From: Oscillospiraceae bacterium
GTDB taxonomy: Bacteria; Bacillota; Clostridia; Saccharofermentanales; Saccharofermentanaceae
DNA: 64,000 nt
Direction of reading: 5' to 3'
NCBI GenBank assembly: GCA_902775565.1
Contig: CACYMP010000007.1
Coordinates: 50,500-114,499, forward strand
Below, piece by piece: positions 9,106 through 18,930 of the stretch (position 1 is the stretch's first letter; each line of letters begins with the position of its first letter). The notes below the pieces were generated by a model that searched no databases, was not told where the DNA came from, and worked only from the letters and a program-made list of their open reading frames with translations. The position numbers and the translations under genes were made by a program.

Positions 9106-11511
9106 TCATTTCGGAGCTTTTGCATTCCTGTAAGCGGAAAGCAGAGGTGTTTTTACGATCTTCGGCTTAACGTTGACACCCGGAGCCGTGGTTACGTTGA
9201 ATGTCCAGGTTACGGTCTTGCCTGCCTTTATCCAGAAACAGTCAGGGTTGTAATAGAGCTGCAGACCCTGATATGTGGTCGATTTGAACTTCAGCTTGCT
9301 GTTGTTCTTGAAACTCGTGATCTTTCCGCCCTTAGGTGCGGTAAAGATGACGAGTGAACGCATGTCAGGTCCGTACTTGCTCGTAAGATACGGGTTTTTG
9401 CCGCCCTTCTTGATTGAGGTCTTGTCGATGTTGTCCTTGATCTTGACTGTTACGGGATATGTAACGGAGCCGTCCTTGTTGACCTTCTCTTTACCGTACT
9501 TGACGTTGATGTCAACATAGATACCCATCTTATTTGCAAGCCTTACGCTGAAGAAGACGCCGAGTTCAGGAGCCTTCTCATCGTAGTTCAGAGCACCGGA
9601 GAAACCGAGATCCTTTACCTGCTGCTCAGCTGCCTTGTCAGCCATCCACATCATGAAGATCCTGTCATTGCCGGCCTTCTCGATTATTTCGAGGAGCTTT
9701 AAGATCGTCTTGACGTTGAGCTCGGACATGACGCTGCCGATTGTCTTTTTCGCTGCCTCGGCGAAAAGTCCGTTAGCCTTGTCGTCAGCCTTTCTTCTGA
9801 GCTTACCGTCCTTGATGGTCTTCTTTGTGTAGTACTGGAAATAGATATCTCTCTGCAGATACTTGACCGCATACTTCTCGTCTAGCTTAACGCCGTTGGA
9901 GAGCTTGATCTGGCCCGTGACGGGAACAAGTCTTCCGACGATCTCAGGAGTCATTGAGATAATTCCGTCGAGTCTCTTCTTATTCTGCTTCTTATAACCG
10001 GTTGAGATGAGCTCGGCTATTCTCGGGAAATGAGGGTTAACGGTGCAGGCTGTAAGCTTCTCGCCGTACCATGAATCCTGGAAAACCTCTTTCTCGAGCT
10101 TTGATATCTTATTGACGCCCTTGTTCTTCCACGGAACCACGTCCAGAACAGGCTTAAAATCGCCAATGTGAAGGATTCCGTTCTTTATCGTGATTACGCC
10201 CATGGAAGCCGGAAGTCCGCCGCAGGAACGCATCTCAGCGCTGTTCTGTGCCATGAGCAGATATGTCTTGTCGGAACCGTCACCCAGGACGACATTGATA
10301 AGAGGCACATAGCGGTTGTACTTCTCCATCAGGTCGAGTGCGGAATCGATCTTGGATGTGATCTTCGCAGTCTGCTTTGGGTGATCCTTCAGGAGCTTGT
10401 TCGTCTTGAAGATGTCGTTTGCCCTGTTGAGATAAGGCTTTACGGTATCAACAAGAGCGAGGTAATCCCTGATGACCTTTGTATCGATATCGCCTTCCTT
10501 TGTCTTAAGGTTAGACATGGGCGATCTCTTCATGACATCAGCCGCAGGACGGATAACGCCGGAGGAGATCTCCTTTACGAACTTGGTGAGGCTTAAGATA
10601 TCAGCTTCATTATCCTTGGCAAGCTTTCTGTACTTGCTGATCTTTTTCTCTATCTTCTCGATCTTGAATTCGGGAAGTGTGTTGACTTCCTTGAGGGTAT
10701 TCTCCGCGATGGGTACGAGCTGGTCGATACCGTCAGCGAAAACAAGAATCTGCGATGCCATTTCAGGGCCGACCTTGTCGATGGAGAAATCGAGCTTAAG
10801 GGAGTTGCCGTTCTCTATAAGGAACTTGGCAGCAGGTCTTAAGAATTCATCCGATGTCTTCTTTGCAAACTTGAGATATGTGAGGATCTCAGGTGTATTG
10901 TCTCTTGCAAGAACTCTGTATTTGCTGACCTTGGACTCAAGCTTCTCCATCTCGAACTGAGGGAGCGCGTTGAAGTCGTTTAAGACCTTCTCCACAGCCG
11001 GGCAGAGCTCATCGATGAGATCTGCATATTCGATCAGTGTATTTCCGAGCTGGGGATTGATCTTGGTAAAAGTATCCTTTGAAGGAAGACCCTTCTCACG
11101 AAGATACTTGATCGCGGGTTTGATCAGCGTATTTGAAGCTTCGTCAACAACATCGAGGAACTTCTGTGCCGTCTTGAGGTCATCTCCGTACTTGGGAGCC
11201 TTCTCCTCGATAAGCTTCCAGCGCTCATCGTTGATGATCTGGCGCATCTCCGCAGAAAGTGTATCCACCTTCTGGACGGAGAGGTTAGCAGCCTCATAAT
11301 TGCCCTTCTCTACATGTGTAACAAGAGCCTTAAGCTCAGCTTTAAGACCCTCTGCGTGATCTACAAGAACATTCGCGTCCTGATAGTATCTGTATGCTTC
11401 CCGACCGGCAAAAACAAGTCCGGTCAAAAGCAAAGCAACAATGACCAGTATGATCGTGATCTTTACCGGACTGTGCTTTTTGACCTTGGTCTCGTGTGCG
11501 TTTTTCATCAT
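9106..11511 (-). CDS. DUF4012 membrane-anchored protein, exopolysaccharide-linked
   Basis: 801 residues: a short cytoplasmic N-terminus, one membrane segment at about 17-35, then a large outer domain. Residues 60-330 are helical and repetitive, with repeats of the kind 'RPAAKFLIENG...' and 'KISKYRKLAKDN'. The DUF4012 signature follows near 405-445 (LLMAQNSAEMRSCGGLPASM). DUF4012 proteins sit in Gram-positive exopolysaccharide loci, and some carry a LytR-CpsA-Psr-like role is suspected, but no activity is proven. A promoter at 11560-11588 lies upstream, so it may be transcribed apart from the two genes before it. Confidence 0.85.
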   Translation of the reverse strand: MMKNAHETKVKKHSPVKITIILVIVALLLTGLVFAGREAYRYYQDANVLVDHAEGLKAELKALVTHVEKGNYEAANLSVQKVDTLSAEMRQIINDERWKLIEEKAPKYGDDLKTAQKFLDVVDEASNTLIKPAIKYLREKGLPSKDTFTKINPQLGNTLIEYADLIDELCPAVEKVLNDFNALPQFEMEKLESKVSKYRVLARDNTPEILTYLKFAKKTSDEFLRPAAKFLIENGNSLKLDFSIDKVGPEMASQILVFADGIDQLVPIAENTLKEVNTLPEFKIEKIEKKISKYRKLAKDNEADILSLTKFVKEISSGVIRPAADVMKRSPMSNLKTKEGDIDTKVIRDYLALVDTVKPYLNRANDIFKTNKLLKDHPKQTAKITSKIDSALDLMEKYNRYVPLINVVLGDGSDKTYLLMAQNSAEMRSCGGLPASMGVITIKNGILHIGDFKPVLDVVPWKNKGVNKISKLEKEVFQDSWYGEKLTACTVNPHFPRIAELISTGYKKQNKKRLDGIISMTPEIVGRLVPVTGQIKLSNGVKLDEKYAVKYLQRDIYFQYYTKKTIKDGKLRRKADDKANGLFAEAAKKTIGSVMSELNVKTILKLLEIIEKAGNDRIFMMWMADKAAEQQVKDLGFSGALNYDEKAPELGVFFSVRLANKMGIYVDINVKYGKEKVNKDGSVTYPVTVKIKDNIDKTSIKKGGKNPYLTSKYGPDMRSLVIFTAPKGGKITSFKNNSKLKFKSTTYQGLQLYYNPDCFWIKAGKTVTWTFNVTTAPGVNVKPKIVKTPLLSAYRNAKAPK

Positions 11512-11559
11512 CAGATGCCGACACTCCTGTTTTTTATTATTTATTTAAGATAACGGCAT

Positions 11560-11588
11560 ATTCTAACACTTGAAAACACATCCTTCAA
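11560..11588 (-). promoter_or_regulatory. Candidate sigma-A promoter for the DUF4012 gene
   Basis: On the minus strand, TTGAAG (11588-11583) and TAGAAT (11565-11560) are 17 bases apart, about 50 bases before the DUF4012 start codon. The spacing is ideal and both boxes are close to consensus. Confidence 0.55.
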
Positions 11589-11628
11589 CCAAAGCCGAAG
11601 GTACGCCTGTGGCAATATGAAGGTAAAA

Positions 11629-12861
11629 TCAGCCCTGTCCGAGCTGTTCCATCATCTGAAGATACTTTCTGCCGATCTGCGGATAATCGTAATCGGAACT
11701 GATGACCGCCTGGGCTTTTGCTTTGAGCTCTTCACGCTCTTTTTCAGTCAAGCCCTTGACCTTTAATACAGCCTCGGCAAATCTCTCCTTATCGCCCGTG
11801 GGGATGGCAAAATGGCCGGCCTGCTTTACGACGCTGTCAACGCTGCAAGCGAAGATGGTCGGGATGCCTGAAGCCAGATAATCGTTAAGTTTGTTCATGC
11901 TCAGGCCGTACCGGTAGATCGGGATATCGACCAGAGCAGCGATGCTGAACTGCGCTTTTTGAAGGACCTTGGGAATGAGGCTCTTGTCTATGGCATCGAA
12001 AAACTTTACGCGGTCCAGGCCCAGGTCAGATGCGAGCTTTTGCAGGCTCTCTTTCTCTTTGCCCTCGCCTATTATCGCAAAATAAACGTCAGGGTCCTTG
12101 ATCTGCGCTATTGCATTCAGCATATAATCGATGCATTCGCACTTTGCAATGCTTCCCACATACACGCCGCACCAGTGGTTTGTCAGGTATTCGTCGAGAT
12201 CTGCGGGGAGTGCCATATCACTTGCAAGGCACGCCTCTGCTTCGGCGACATTGATACCGTTGGCCATCCAGTGGATCTTCTCCCTGGGTACGTCAGCGAC
12301 CTCCATTACATGCTTCCAGGCATGTGGCATGGTGGATACGATAGCGTCCGCGCGCTTATACGCACGCTTCTCGATGATGGAAAAAAGCGTAACGAGCGGA
12401 TGATGCGGGTTTACGCCCTGTACATCAACAAGCGAGAGCGGCCAGATATCCCTGAACTCAACAATGAATTTAGCCTTGAACTTTTTAGCGCAGGAATAGC
12501 CTGCCTCCCAAACGAAAGGCGGAGCGGATGATGCGATGACGTATGAAGGAACGCCGGTCTTTTCGGCAATAACCTTCTTTAAACGGCGGAACATTCCGCA
12601 GAAACCGATCATGTTGAGGATGCGCTTGCCGCCGTTGGTATAGTACGGAGGACCCGAATGCAGGTAAACATAAGTCACACCCGGCATACGCTCGACGAAC
12701 TTCATCTTCTCGTCGTACATATATTCTCTTTTTCCGTGATGGAAAGAAGACGTTATTACCGCGACTTTATAACCCTGTTCGGAAAAGGATCTCGCGAGTT
12801 CCAGGTGCCTTGTCTCGAGGTGCGAAGCATACTGATTGAGGATCCAGATAGTCTTAGTCAT
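11629..12861 (-). CDS. Glycosyltransferase family 4, WbuB-like
   Basis: GT-B glycosyltransferase of surface polysaccharide synthesis. From the chosen start it reads MTKTIWILNQYASH, the normal opening of WbuB-like enzymes, and continues with HLELARSFSEQGYKVAVITS. The C-terminal domain has VYVGSIAKCECIDYMLNA, GEGKEKESLQKLASDLG and MNKLNDYLASGIPTIFA. A longer frame reaching to 12975 exists, but the ATG at 12861 has AGAAGGA in front and overlaps the previous stop by 8 bases, and the extra residues are not family-like. Donor and acceptor sugars cannot be told. Confidence 0.9.
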   Translation of the reverse strand: MTKTIWILNQYASHLETRHLELARSFSEQGYKVAVITSSFHHGKREYMYDEKMKFVERMPGVTYVYLHSGPPYYTNGGKRILNMIGFCGMFRRLKKVIAEKTGVPSYVIASSAPPFVWEAGYSCAKKFKAKFIVEFRDIWPLSLVDVQGVNPHHPLVTLFSIIEKRAYKRADAIVSTMPHAWKHVMEVADVPREKIHWMANGINVAEAEACLASDMALPADLDEYLTNHWCGVYVGSIAKCECIDYMLNAIAQIKDPDVYFAIIGEGKEKESLQKLASDLGLDRVKFFDAIDKSLIPKVLQKAQFSIAALVDIPIYRYGLSMNKLNDYLASGIPTIFACSVDSVVKQAGHFAIPTGDKERFAEAVLKVKGLTEKEREELKAKAQAVISSDYDYPQIGRKYLQMMEQLGQG

Positions 12862-14251
12862 TTGAATCCTTCTGATCTTTCTCGTCTTCAGGAGTGCCCG
12901 TGACCATCGCCGTAGTCTGGCCCTGAGCGATACCCTCTGTGCTCTCGGGAGTAAAGAGGATCCTGATGGTCGCAAAGCAGATCCTTAAGTCTTCAGCAAA
13001 GCTCGGATGAGCGATATACATAAGGTCCATCTGGAGCTTGTCGTAAGGTGTCGTGTTGTATTTGCCGTAAACCTGGGCATATCCCGTAAGACCGGCCTTG
13101 CACTGAAGTCTGAGCTGGAATTCGGGCATTTCCTTCATGTATTCTTCGGCGATCTGGGGACGTTCGGGGCGGGGACCTACGACGGAGAGATTGCCTGAGA
13201 GGATGTCGATCAGCTGGGGAAGTTCATCGATCCTGCACTTGCGGATAAATCTTCCGACCGGAGTGATACGGTCATCGTTGGCACCTGTCGAAAGCCTTGC
13301 AACACCGTCTTTCTCGGCATCAACTCTCATGCTCCTGAACTTGTGGATCATGAAGCGCTTGCCGTCTTTTGTGAGACGCTCCTGCTTATAGAAGACAGGG
13401 CCCTTATCGGTTGCCTTGATCGCGATCGCAGTGACCAGGAAAACAGGTGACAGAACGATCAGGGCAAGGAGCGAAGTAACAATATCGAATAATCTCTTTG
13501 CGAAAACATATTCGGGACTCGGTCTGTATCTTCCCGCTCTCATCATGGGCAGATGGAAAAGGTGCACCTGCTGTGCTCCGCTCATGATTACGTCTCCGAC
13601 TCTCGGGATCATGTAGACCTGTTTGTCATTATAGATGCAGTACTTCAGGATGACATTACGCTCATGGCTCGGAACTCCGCTTAAGAAAACGACTTCCATG
13701 TCTTCAAGCATGTCAATGTTATCAAGGCATTCCTCAGGCGTAACGGTCTTCTCAACTTTGAACTTTCGGTTCATGTGGTACTCATGGATTATCTCTTCCA
13801 TGCCCTGACGCAAAGATGTGCAGACGATTATCGTCTTCTTTGCAGGAATCAGGTGATAGTAGATGAGGTTTGCAAACCATGCCCACAATACAGCGAGCGA
13901 GAGCTGAACGGCGAATGCGGCCATGAGAGGCAGCGGGTTAGGCATCCTCTTGTAAAGGAGAATGGTGACCAGATACAGCGCAACATCGGCCAAAGTGACT
14001 GCAAGAGCCTGACTGATCGCGGTCTCACTGATCCTGTTATGTGAAATGATGAAAGCGTCATATGCCTTGCCGAGATAGAAATACAGGAAAACATACAGTG
14101 CGACGAGTACACAGTTACCCCAGAAATAGAACGGCTCGGATGTTCTCGCATTGTAATATTGGAACCATACGACCATGATCGGGAATGGGATCAATAATAC
14201 GTTGAAGATCTTGAGCAATCTCAAACCGATATCATTCTTGTAAGATCTCAT
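12854..14251 (-). CDS. Exopolysaccharide polyprenyl glycosylphosphotransferase
   Basis: Initiating sugar-phosphate transferase that loads the first sugar phosphate on undecaprenyl phosphate at the membrane. 465 residues: four to five membrane segments in the first 150, a CoA-binding-like middle part, another membrane helix near 270, and the C-terminal bacterial sugar transferase domain with KRLFDIVTSLLALIVLSP, FYKQERLTKDGKRF, KFRSMRVDAE, RKCRIDELPQLIDILSGNLS and VGPRPERP. First gene of the minus-strand block, so it probably starts the repeat-unit synthesis that the following GT4 enzyme extends. A TATAAT-like box lies at 14295-14300. Confidence 0.93.
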   Translation of the reverse strand: MRSYKNDIGLRLLKIFNVLLIPFPIMVVWFQYYNARTSEPFYFWGNCVLVALYVFLYFYLGKAYDAFIISHNRISETAISQALAVTLADVALYLVTILLYKRMPNPLPLMAAFAVQLSLAVLWAWFANLIYYHLIPAKKTIIVCTSLRQGMEEIIHEYHMNRKFKVEKTVTPEECLDNIDMLEDMEVVFLSGVPSHERNVILKYCIYNDKQVYMIPRVGDVIMSGAQQVHLFHLPMMRAGRYRPSPEYVFAKRLFDIVTSLLALIVLSPVFLVTAIAIKATDKGPVFYKQERLTKDGKRFMIHKFRSMRVDAEKDGVARLSTGANDDRITPVGRFIRKCRIDELPQLIDILSGNLSVVGPRPERPQIAEEYMKEMPEFQLRLQCKAGLTGYAQVYGKYNTTPYDKLQMDLMYIAHPSFAEDLRICFATIRILFTPESTEGIAQGQTTAMVTGTPEDEKDQKDSND

Positions 14252-14336
14252 CTGTGTAATCCTTTTCGAACATTAATGCGGCAAGCCGCACACTATTATA
14301 TATTAAAAAATAGAAAAACGAAATCGGAAAGTAAGA

Positions 14337-15650
14337 TCAGCCTTCAGACGGCTTGATGCCGAAATCCTTATCCCCGTCCCTGCTCAGGAAAGCCATGACC
14401 GGGAGTTCAATGGGCTTGCCGGAAGCATCCTCCGCCTTCATGAAGAACGTCATTCCCGGGTGCGGAGCGCTCTCGATGGGCTTCAACGCGTGATCATAGA
14501 GCTCGGCGACCCTGACCGGTTCCATATATCCTCGCGGCATCAGGACGTTTAATACATCGCCCTTATAAAGCTTGTTCTTCTGCATTACACGGCAAAGACC
14601 GGTTGCGGGATCAAAGGATTCCACTTCGCCAACAACGAATGCGGGTTTATTGTATGTCTTGCCGTAATCGATCTTGGCATCATCCATCGGGTTATCAAAG
14701 AAAAATCCCGTATCGTAATCGCGGTGTACGACCTTGTCTAAGATCACCAGATGTCTTGGATCTGCCTTATAGTTCTCAGGATCCGCGCAGTATGCGTCAA
14801 CGGCTTCTTTATAGACCTTTGTGGTAGCCGCGGCATAGTATTCGCCCTTGATGCGGCCTTCGATCTTGAGTGAATTGACTCCCGCCTCGATGAGTTCGGG
14901 AATATGTCCGATCATGCAGAGATCGCGCGAACCGAAGATATAAGTTCCCCTGTCGTCCTGCTCAACGGGGAGCGGCATGTCGGGACGTTTCTCTTCAACG
15001 ACGGAATAGCTCCAGCGGCAGGGCTGGGCACATGCGCCGCCATTTGAACGGCGGCCGGTGAAATAGTTGGAAAGAAGACATCTGCCCGAATAAGAGACGC
15101 ACATCGCGCCGTGCACGAAAGCCTCAAGCTCAAGGTCAGCAGGGATCGCGGCCCTGATAGCTTTTATCTGCGCAAGGCTTACTTCTCTTGCGAGAACTAT
15201 TCTTTTCGCGCCCTGTTCAGCCCAGAATCTGCAGGCTGCACTGTTTGTAACGGATGCCTGCGTCGAGATATGGATATCCAGACCGGAACATAGCTTTCTT
15301 ACCTTTGCGAAAATACCGGGATCGGAAACAAGGACCGCATCCGCACCAGACTCGTTGCCGACGAATCTTATCGCGTCATCGAGCCCGGCAAGATCGTCTT
15401 CGGTGGGCATGACGTTCATTGTGACATAGCACTTAACGCCGTGCGAATGGGCATACGCTATGCCCTCTTTCATCTCTTCCCTTGTGAAGTTGCCCGACGA
15501 AGCGCGCAGACCGTATGAAGTACCCGACAGATACACGGCGTCAGCGCCGTAGTTTACGGAAGTCCGGAGCTTTGAAAGGTCTCCTGCCGGAGACAGTACC
15601 TCGACCTTGCTGCGGTCGATCCTTCTGTTGTTCTTGTCCGAGCTTTCCAT
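14337..15650 (-). CDS. Peptidase U32 family protein (TrhP/YrrO-like)
   Basis: 437 residues, full length for the U32 family. The barrel starts with VEVLSPAGDLSKLRTSVNYG and has the family signature around FVHGAMCVSYSGRCLLSNYF, RRSNGGACAQPCRW, and SLKIEGRIKGEYYAA. Several relatives act in tRNA uridine-34 hydroxylation (TrhP) or 23S rRNA hydroxylation (RlhA); others were called collagenases on weak grounds. In Bacillus subtilis the yrrN/yrrO U32 genes also follow the mltG homologue yrrL, which favours the tRNA role. It starts 5 bases after mltG. Confidence 0.88.
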   Translation of the reverse strand: MESSDKNNRRIDRSKVEVLSPAGDLSKLRTSVNYGADAVYLSGTSYGLRASSGNFTREEMKEGIAYAHSHGVKCYVTMNVMPTEDDLAGLDDAIRFVGNESGADAVLVSDPGIFAKVRKLCSGLDIHISTQASVTNSAACRFWAEQGAKRIVLAREVSLAQIKAIRAAIPADLELEAFVHGAMCVSYSGRCLLSNYFTGRRSNGGACAQPCRWSYSVVEEKRPDMPLPVEQDDRGTYIFGSRDLCMIGHIPELIEAGVNSLKIEGRIKGEYYAAATTKVYKEAVDAYCADPENYKADPRHLVILDKVVHRDYDTGFFFDNPMDDAKIDYGKTYNKPAFVVGEVESFDPATGLCRVMQKNKLYKGDVLNVLMPRGYMEPVRVAELYDHALKPIESAPHPGMTFFMKAEDASGKPIELPVMAFLSRDGDKDFGIKPSEG

Positions 15651-15655
15651 AACCG

Positions 15656-16894
15656 CTAATTCTTCTTGGTGGTCTCGGCCGGAGTCGTCTCATCCCCGAT
15701 GTGCTTGCCGATATTCTCGTCATCTAAGTCTTCGCCGTGAGGCTCTTCCTCAGTGACATCCTCGTGCTTTGTCCAGTTGCTCTTATACTTGGCGATATTT
15801 TTGTTATGCTGCTTGAGATTTGTGGCAAAAGCAGTTCCGCCGTCACCGGTAGCACAGAAATACAGATAGCCGCAGCCGGGCTCCGGATAAAGCGCAGCGG
15901 AAATAGCGTCAAGACCTGGCATGCAGATAGGTCCCGGCGGCAGTCCTTCGTGTGTATACGTGTTGTAAGGGCTGTCTATCTTAAGCTGTTCGTCAGTATG
16001 AAGAAGCGTTGTCTTTTCGCCCCTCTGCTCGATCAGGTAATTGATCGACGCGCTGGAACCGAACTTTCTCAAGGACTTGTCCTTGGATTTAAGTCTGTTG
16101 TGGAATACAGCGGAAATATACATCATGTCAAGAGGCTTACCCGTCTCCATCTGGATCACGGAAGCCAGCGTGATGACCTGATCCATCGACATTCCCAGGC
16201 CTTTAGCCCTGGTGTAGTATTCATCATAAAGCTTGGACTTCATGTTGTTTAAGAACTTGCGGATGATGGTCTCAGGCTTGGAATTAACGTCAAACATGTA
16301 GGTATCGGGATAGAGATAACCTGCAAGGATGAAGTCGCGCTCATCATTGATCTCGATCTTTGAAACAAAGTCGTAGTCGACGAACATGTCGGGTGAATTC
16401 ATGCACATGTCGAATTCCGCGTCGTCGAAAGTAAGGCCGGCCTTGTGAAGGATCTTCTTGAGCTTGTAATAAGTCGTGCCTTCCGGGATCGTTACCGCCA
16501 CAGTCGCGGATTCGAGCGTAAGGAAGAACATCAGTTCATCGTAAGAATATGAATCGAGAAGGTAGTGAGTACCTGCGACATATGCGCCGTCAAAGCCGTT
16601 GATCTTGCTCATGAGCGAGAAAACGAGCTTGTTCTTGATAAGTCCCTTCTCAAGGAGTTTATCGGCAATATCCGATGTTGAATCGCCGGTCTCGACCACG
16701 AGCGTAACTGCGCCCGGCGTATCGGCCTGAACTTTATACTTGCCCTCTGCGAGTCCCTTCTTGAGATTATCGAAACGTGTGTCCTGCGAAAGGACATAGT
16801 TAAATCCTCCGAAAACGCCGAGAACGGCGAAACCGAACAAGAGGAGAATAATTACAAGTACGCGCAGAGCAACCCAAATCTTCTTTGAAAGCAT
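15656..16894 (-). CDS. mltG: Endolytic murein transglycosylase MltG (YceG-like)
   Basis: Cuts nascent peptidoglycan strands at the outer membrane face of the cell membrane. 412 residues: a single membrane helix at about 9-31, a LysM-like part with TIPEGTTYYKLKKILHKAG near 134-152, then the YceG core with FILAGYLYPDTYMFD, VITLASVIQMETGKPL, ISAVFHNRL and DSPYNTYTHEGLPPGP. In many relatives the core reads EKE; here it is QME, so the first acidic residue is Gln and the second is kept. I am not certain which one is catalytic. The C-terminus has an acidic, Thr-rich tail. Confidence 0.93.
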   Translation of the reverse strand: MLSKKIWVALRVLVIILLLFGFAVLGVFGGFNYVLSQDTRFDNLKKGLAEGKYKVQADTPGAVTLVVETGDSTSDIADKLLEKGLIKNKLVFSLMSKINGFDGAYVAGTHYLLDSYSYDELMFFLTLESATVAVTIPEGTTYYKLKKILHKAGLTFDDAEFDMCMNSPDMFVDYDFVSKIEINDERDFILAGYLYPDTYMFDVNSKPETIIRKFLNNMKSKLYDEYYTRAKGLGMSMDQVITLASVIQMETGKPLDMMYISAVFHNRLKSKDKSLRKFGSSASINYLIEQRGEKTTLLHTDEQLKIDSPYNTYTHEGLPPGPICMPGLDAISAALYPEPGCGYLYFCATGDGGTAFATNLKQHNKNIAKYKSNWTKHEDVTEEEPHGEDLDDENIGKHIGDETTPAETTKKN

Positions 16895-16941
16895 GAGATA
16901 AGTCCTAGGGCGTCCTCCGAAAAGCCTTTATTTTATGCTCT

Positions 16942-16964
16942 CCGCAGGATTATCCGTCCTGCGG
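16942..16964 (-). other. GC-rich hairpin between typA and mltG
   Basis: CCGCAGGA at 16942-16949 pairs perfectly with TCCTGCGG at 16957-16964 around a 7-base loop. It lies between typA and mltG. No T run follows on the minus strand, so it is not a classical terminator; it could slow transcription or protect mRNA ends. Confidence 0.4.
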
Positions 16965-16968
16965 GGTA

Positions 16969-18819
16969 TCAGTCTTCTTTCTTTAATTTTGCTACGGTCT
17001 TCGCACGGAGATCATTGTTGAGGATCTTCTTCCTCAGACGGATGTTCTTCGGCGTTACCTCGCAAAGCTCGTCGTCTTCGACGAATTCAAGGCACTGCTC
17101 CAGCGAGAAGTTGAGCGGAGGCGTAAGACGCATCGCGTCATCTGCTCCGGCTGAACGCATGTTGGTTACATGCTTCTTCTTGCAGACGTTTACCGTTATG
17201 TCCTCAGGCTTGGGATTGACGCCGACGATCATGCCCTCATAGACAGGAGTACCTGCTCCGATAAAGAGCGCTCCTCTGTCCTGGGCATTGAACAATCCGT
17301 AGGTAACTGCGGTGCCTGTCTCGAATGCTACGAGAACTCCCTGACCGCGTGTCTCGATGTCACCTGCGAAGGGCTCAAACCCGCTGATAACGCTGTTCAT
17401 TATACCATTGCCCTTAGTGTCGGTCAAAAACTCGGTACGGTATCCGAGCAGTCCTCTGGACGGGATCCTGAATTCGAGCCTCGTATAGCCCTTGGTCGGA
17501 GGAAGCATATTGAGGAGCTCGCCGCGGCGTCTGCCGACCTTTTCCATAACGGGGCCGACGAAGTCTTCAGGGACGTCGATGACAAGGTCTTCGACAGGCT
17601 CCTGGAGTACGCCGTCGATCTCCTTCATGATGACCTTCGGCTTGCTGACCTGGAACTCATATCCCTCACGGCGCATTGTCTCGATGAGGACTGAAAGGTG
17701 GAGTTCTCCTCTGCCCTTAACGATGAACGCCTCGGTCGTATCGGTTTCTTCGACTCTCATGGAAACGTTTGTCTCGATCTCCTTGAAAAGTCTTTCTCTA
17801 AGGTGACGTGATGTAACGAACTTTCCGTCCTGACCTGCGAAGGGGCTGTCATTGACGGAGAATGTCATGGCAATGGTAGGCTCGTCGATCTTGACGAAAG
17901 GAAGTGCCTCGGGATTTGCCGCATCGCAGAGAGTGTCGCCGATATTGATGTCAGCGATACCTGCAACGCAGACGATCTCACCGATAGAAGCGGAAGCAAC
18001 CTCCTCGCGGCCCAGATTGTGGAATCTGAGGAGCTTTACGACACGAGCGGTCCTCTTGCCTTCCTGCTCAAATGTAACGAGAGCAACGGTCTCGCCCTGC
18101 TTGATGGTACCTCTCTCAACTCTTCCGATACCGATCCTTCCGATGTAAGGATCAGAGTCGATGTTGGAAACGAGGAGCTGCATGGGACCTTCGGGATCTC
18201 CCTCAGGGCAGGGTGTATATTCGACAACAGTGTCAAGGAGCGGTGTGAAGTCGAGCTGCTTGCCCTCTTCATATTCCTTGAGGTCGAGGGTTGCGATTCC
18301 GGTCTTGCCGGATGTATATACGATGGGGAATTCAAGCTGGTCATCATCTGCGCCGAGCTCGATGAAAAGATCTAAGACCATGTCGACGACTTCCTTCGGA
18401 CGTGCGTCGGGACGGTCGATCTTGTTGATGCAGACGATAGGCTTAAGACCAAGTTCAAGTGCCTTGTGAAGAACGAATCTTGTCTGGGGCATAGGTCCGT
18501 CAAACGCGTCAACAACGAGGAGAACCGCGTCTACCATCTTGAGTACTCGCTCAACCTCGCCTCCGAAGTCTGCGTGGCCGGGAGTGTCAACGACGTTGAT
18601 TCGGATGCCCTTGTAATCGATGGCGGTGTTCTTTGCGAGGATCGTAATGCCTCTTTCGCGCTCCAAGTCATTGGAGTCCATTACCTGCTCAACTACAGCC
18701 TCGTTCTCACGGTATACGCCTGCCTGCTTGAGCATTGAATCTACGATTGTTGTCTTGCCGTGGTCAACGTGTGCGATGATGGCAATGTTTCTTAAGTTCT
18801 CGATCTTCTGTAAAGCCAT
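16969..18819 (-). CDS. typA: Translational GTPase TypA/BipA
   Basis: Ribosome-associated GTPase of the EF-G type, active in 50S assembly and stress growth. 616 residues, the usual length. G1 is AHVDHGKTT (about 16-24), the switch region holds RERGITI, G3 is DTPGHADF and G4 is NKID. The EF-G-like domains and the BipA-specific C-terminal part follow ([42 protein letters not shown]). GAGGAATAACAC precedes the start. Confidence 0.98.
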   Translation of the reverse strand: MALQKIENLRNIAIIAHVDHGKTTIVDSMLKQAGVYRENEAVVEQVMDSNDLERERGITILAKNTAIDYKGIRINVVDTPGHADFGGEVERVLKMVDAVLLVVDAFDGPMPQTRFVLHKALELGLKPIVCINKIDRPDARPKEVVDMVLDLFIELGADDDQLEFPIVYTSGKTGIATLDLKEYEEGKQLDFTPLLDTVVEYTPCPEGDPEGPMQLLVSNIDSDPYIGRIGIGRVERGTIKQGETVALVTFEQEGKRTARVVKLLRFHNLGREEVASASIGEIVCVAGIADINIGDTLCDAANPEALPFVKIDEPTIAMTFSVNDSPFAGQDGKFVTSRHLRERLFKEIETNVSMRVEETDTTEAFIVKGRGELHLSVLIETMRREGYEFQVSKPKVIMKEIDGVLQEPVEDLVIDVPEDFVGPVMEKVGRRRGELLNMLPPTKGYTRLEFRIPSRGLLGYRTEFLTDTKGNGIMNSVISGFEPFAGDIETRGQGVLVAFETGTAVTYGLFNAQDRGALFIGAGTPVYEGMIVGVNPKPEDITVNVCKKKHVTNMRSAGADDAMRLTPPLNFSLEQCLEFVEDDELCEVTPKNIRLRKKILNNDLRAKTVAKLKKED

Positions 18820-18864
18820 GTGTTATTCCTCGTGACAGTGATTGAAAATTCTCATTATTAAACC

Positions 18865-18900
18865 GCCTAATATTTTGCTACTCGCGCGCGTATATTAGGC
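18865..18900 (-). other. Hairpin between der and typA
   Basis: GCCTAATAT at 18865-18873 pairs with ATATTAGGC at 18892-18900 around an 18-base loop rich in CG repeats. It is a possible weak terminator or processing site behind der; the following bases on the minus strand hold only a short T stretch. Confidence 0.4.
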
Positions 18901-18930
18901 ACTGTAATTTTTCACAAATATATGGGGATA

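Noticed and set aside
16942..16964. Terminator between typA and mltG
   Set aside because: Perfect stem but no T run on the minus strand; listed only as a hairpin.
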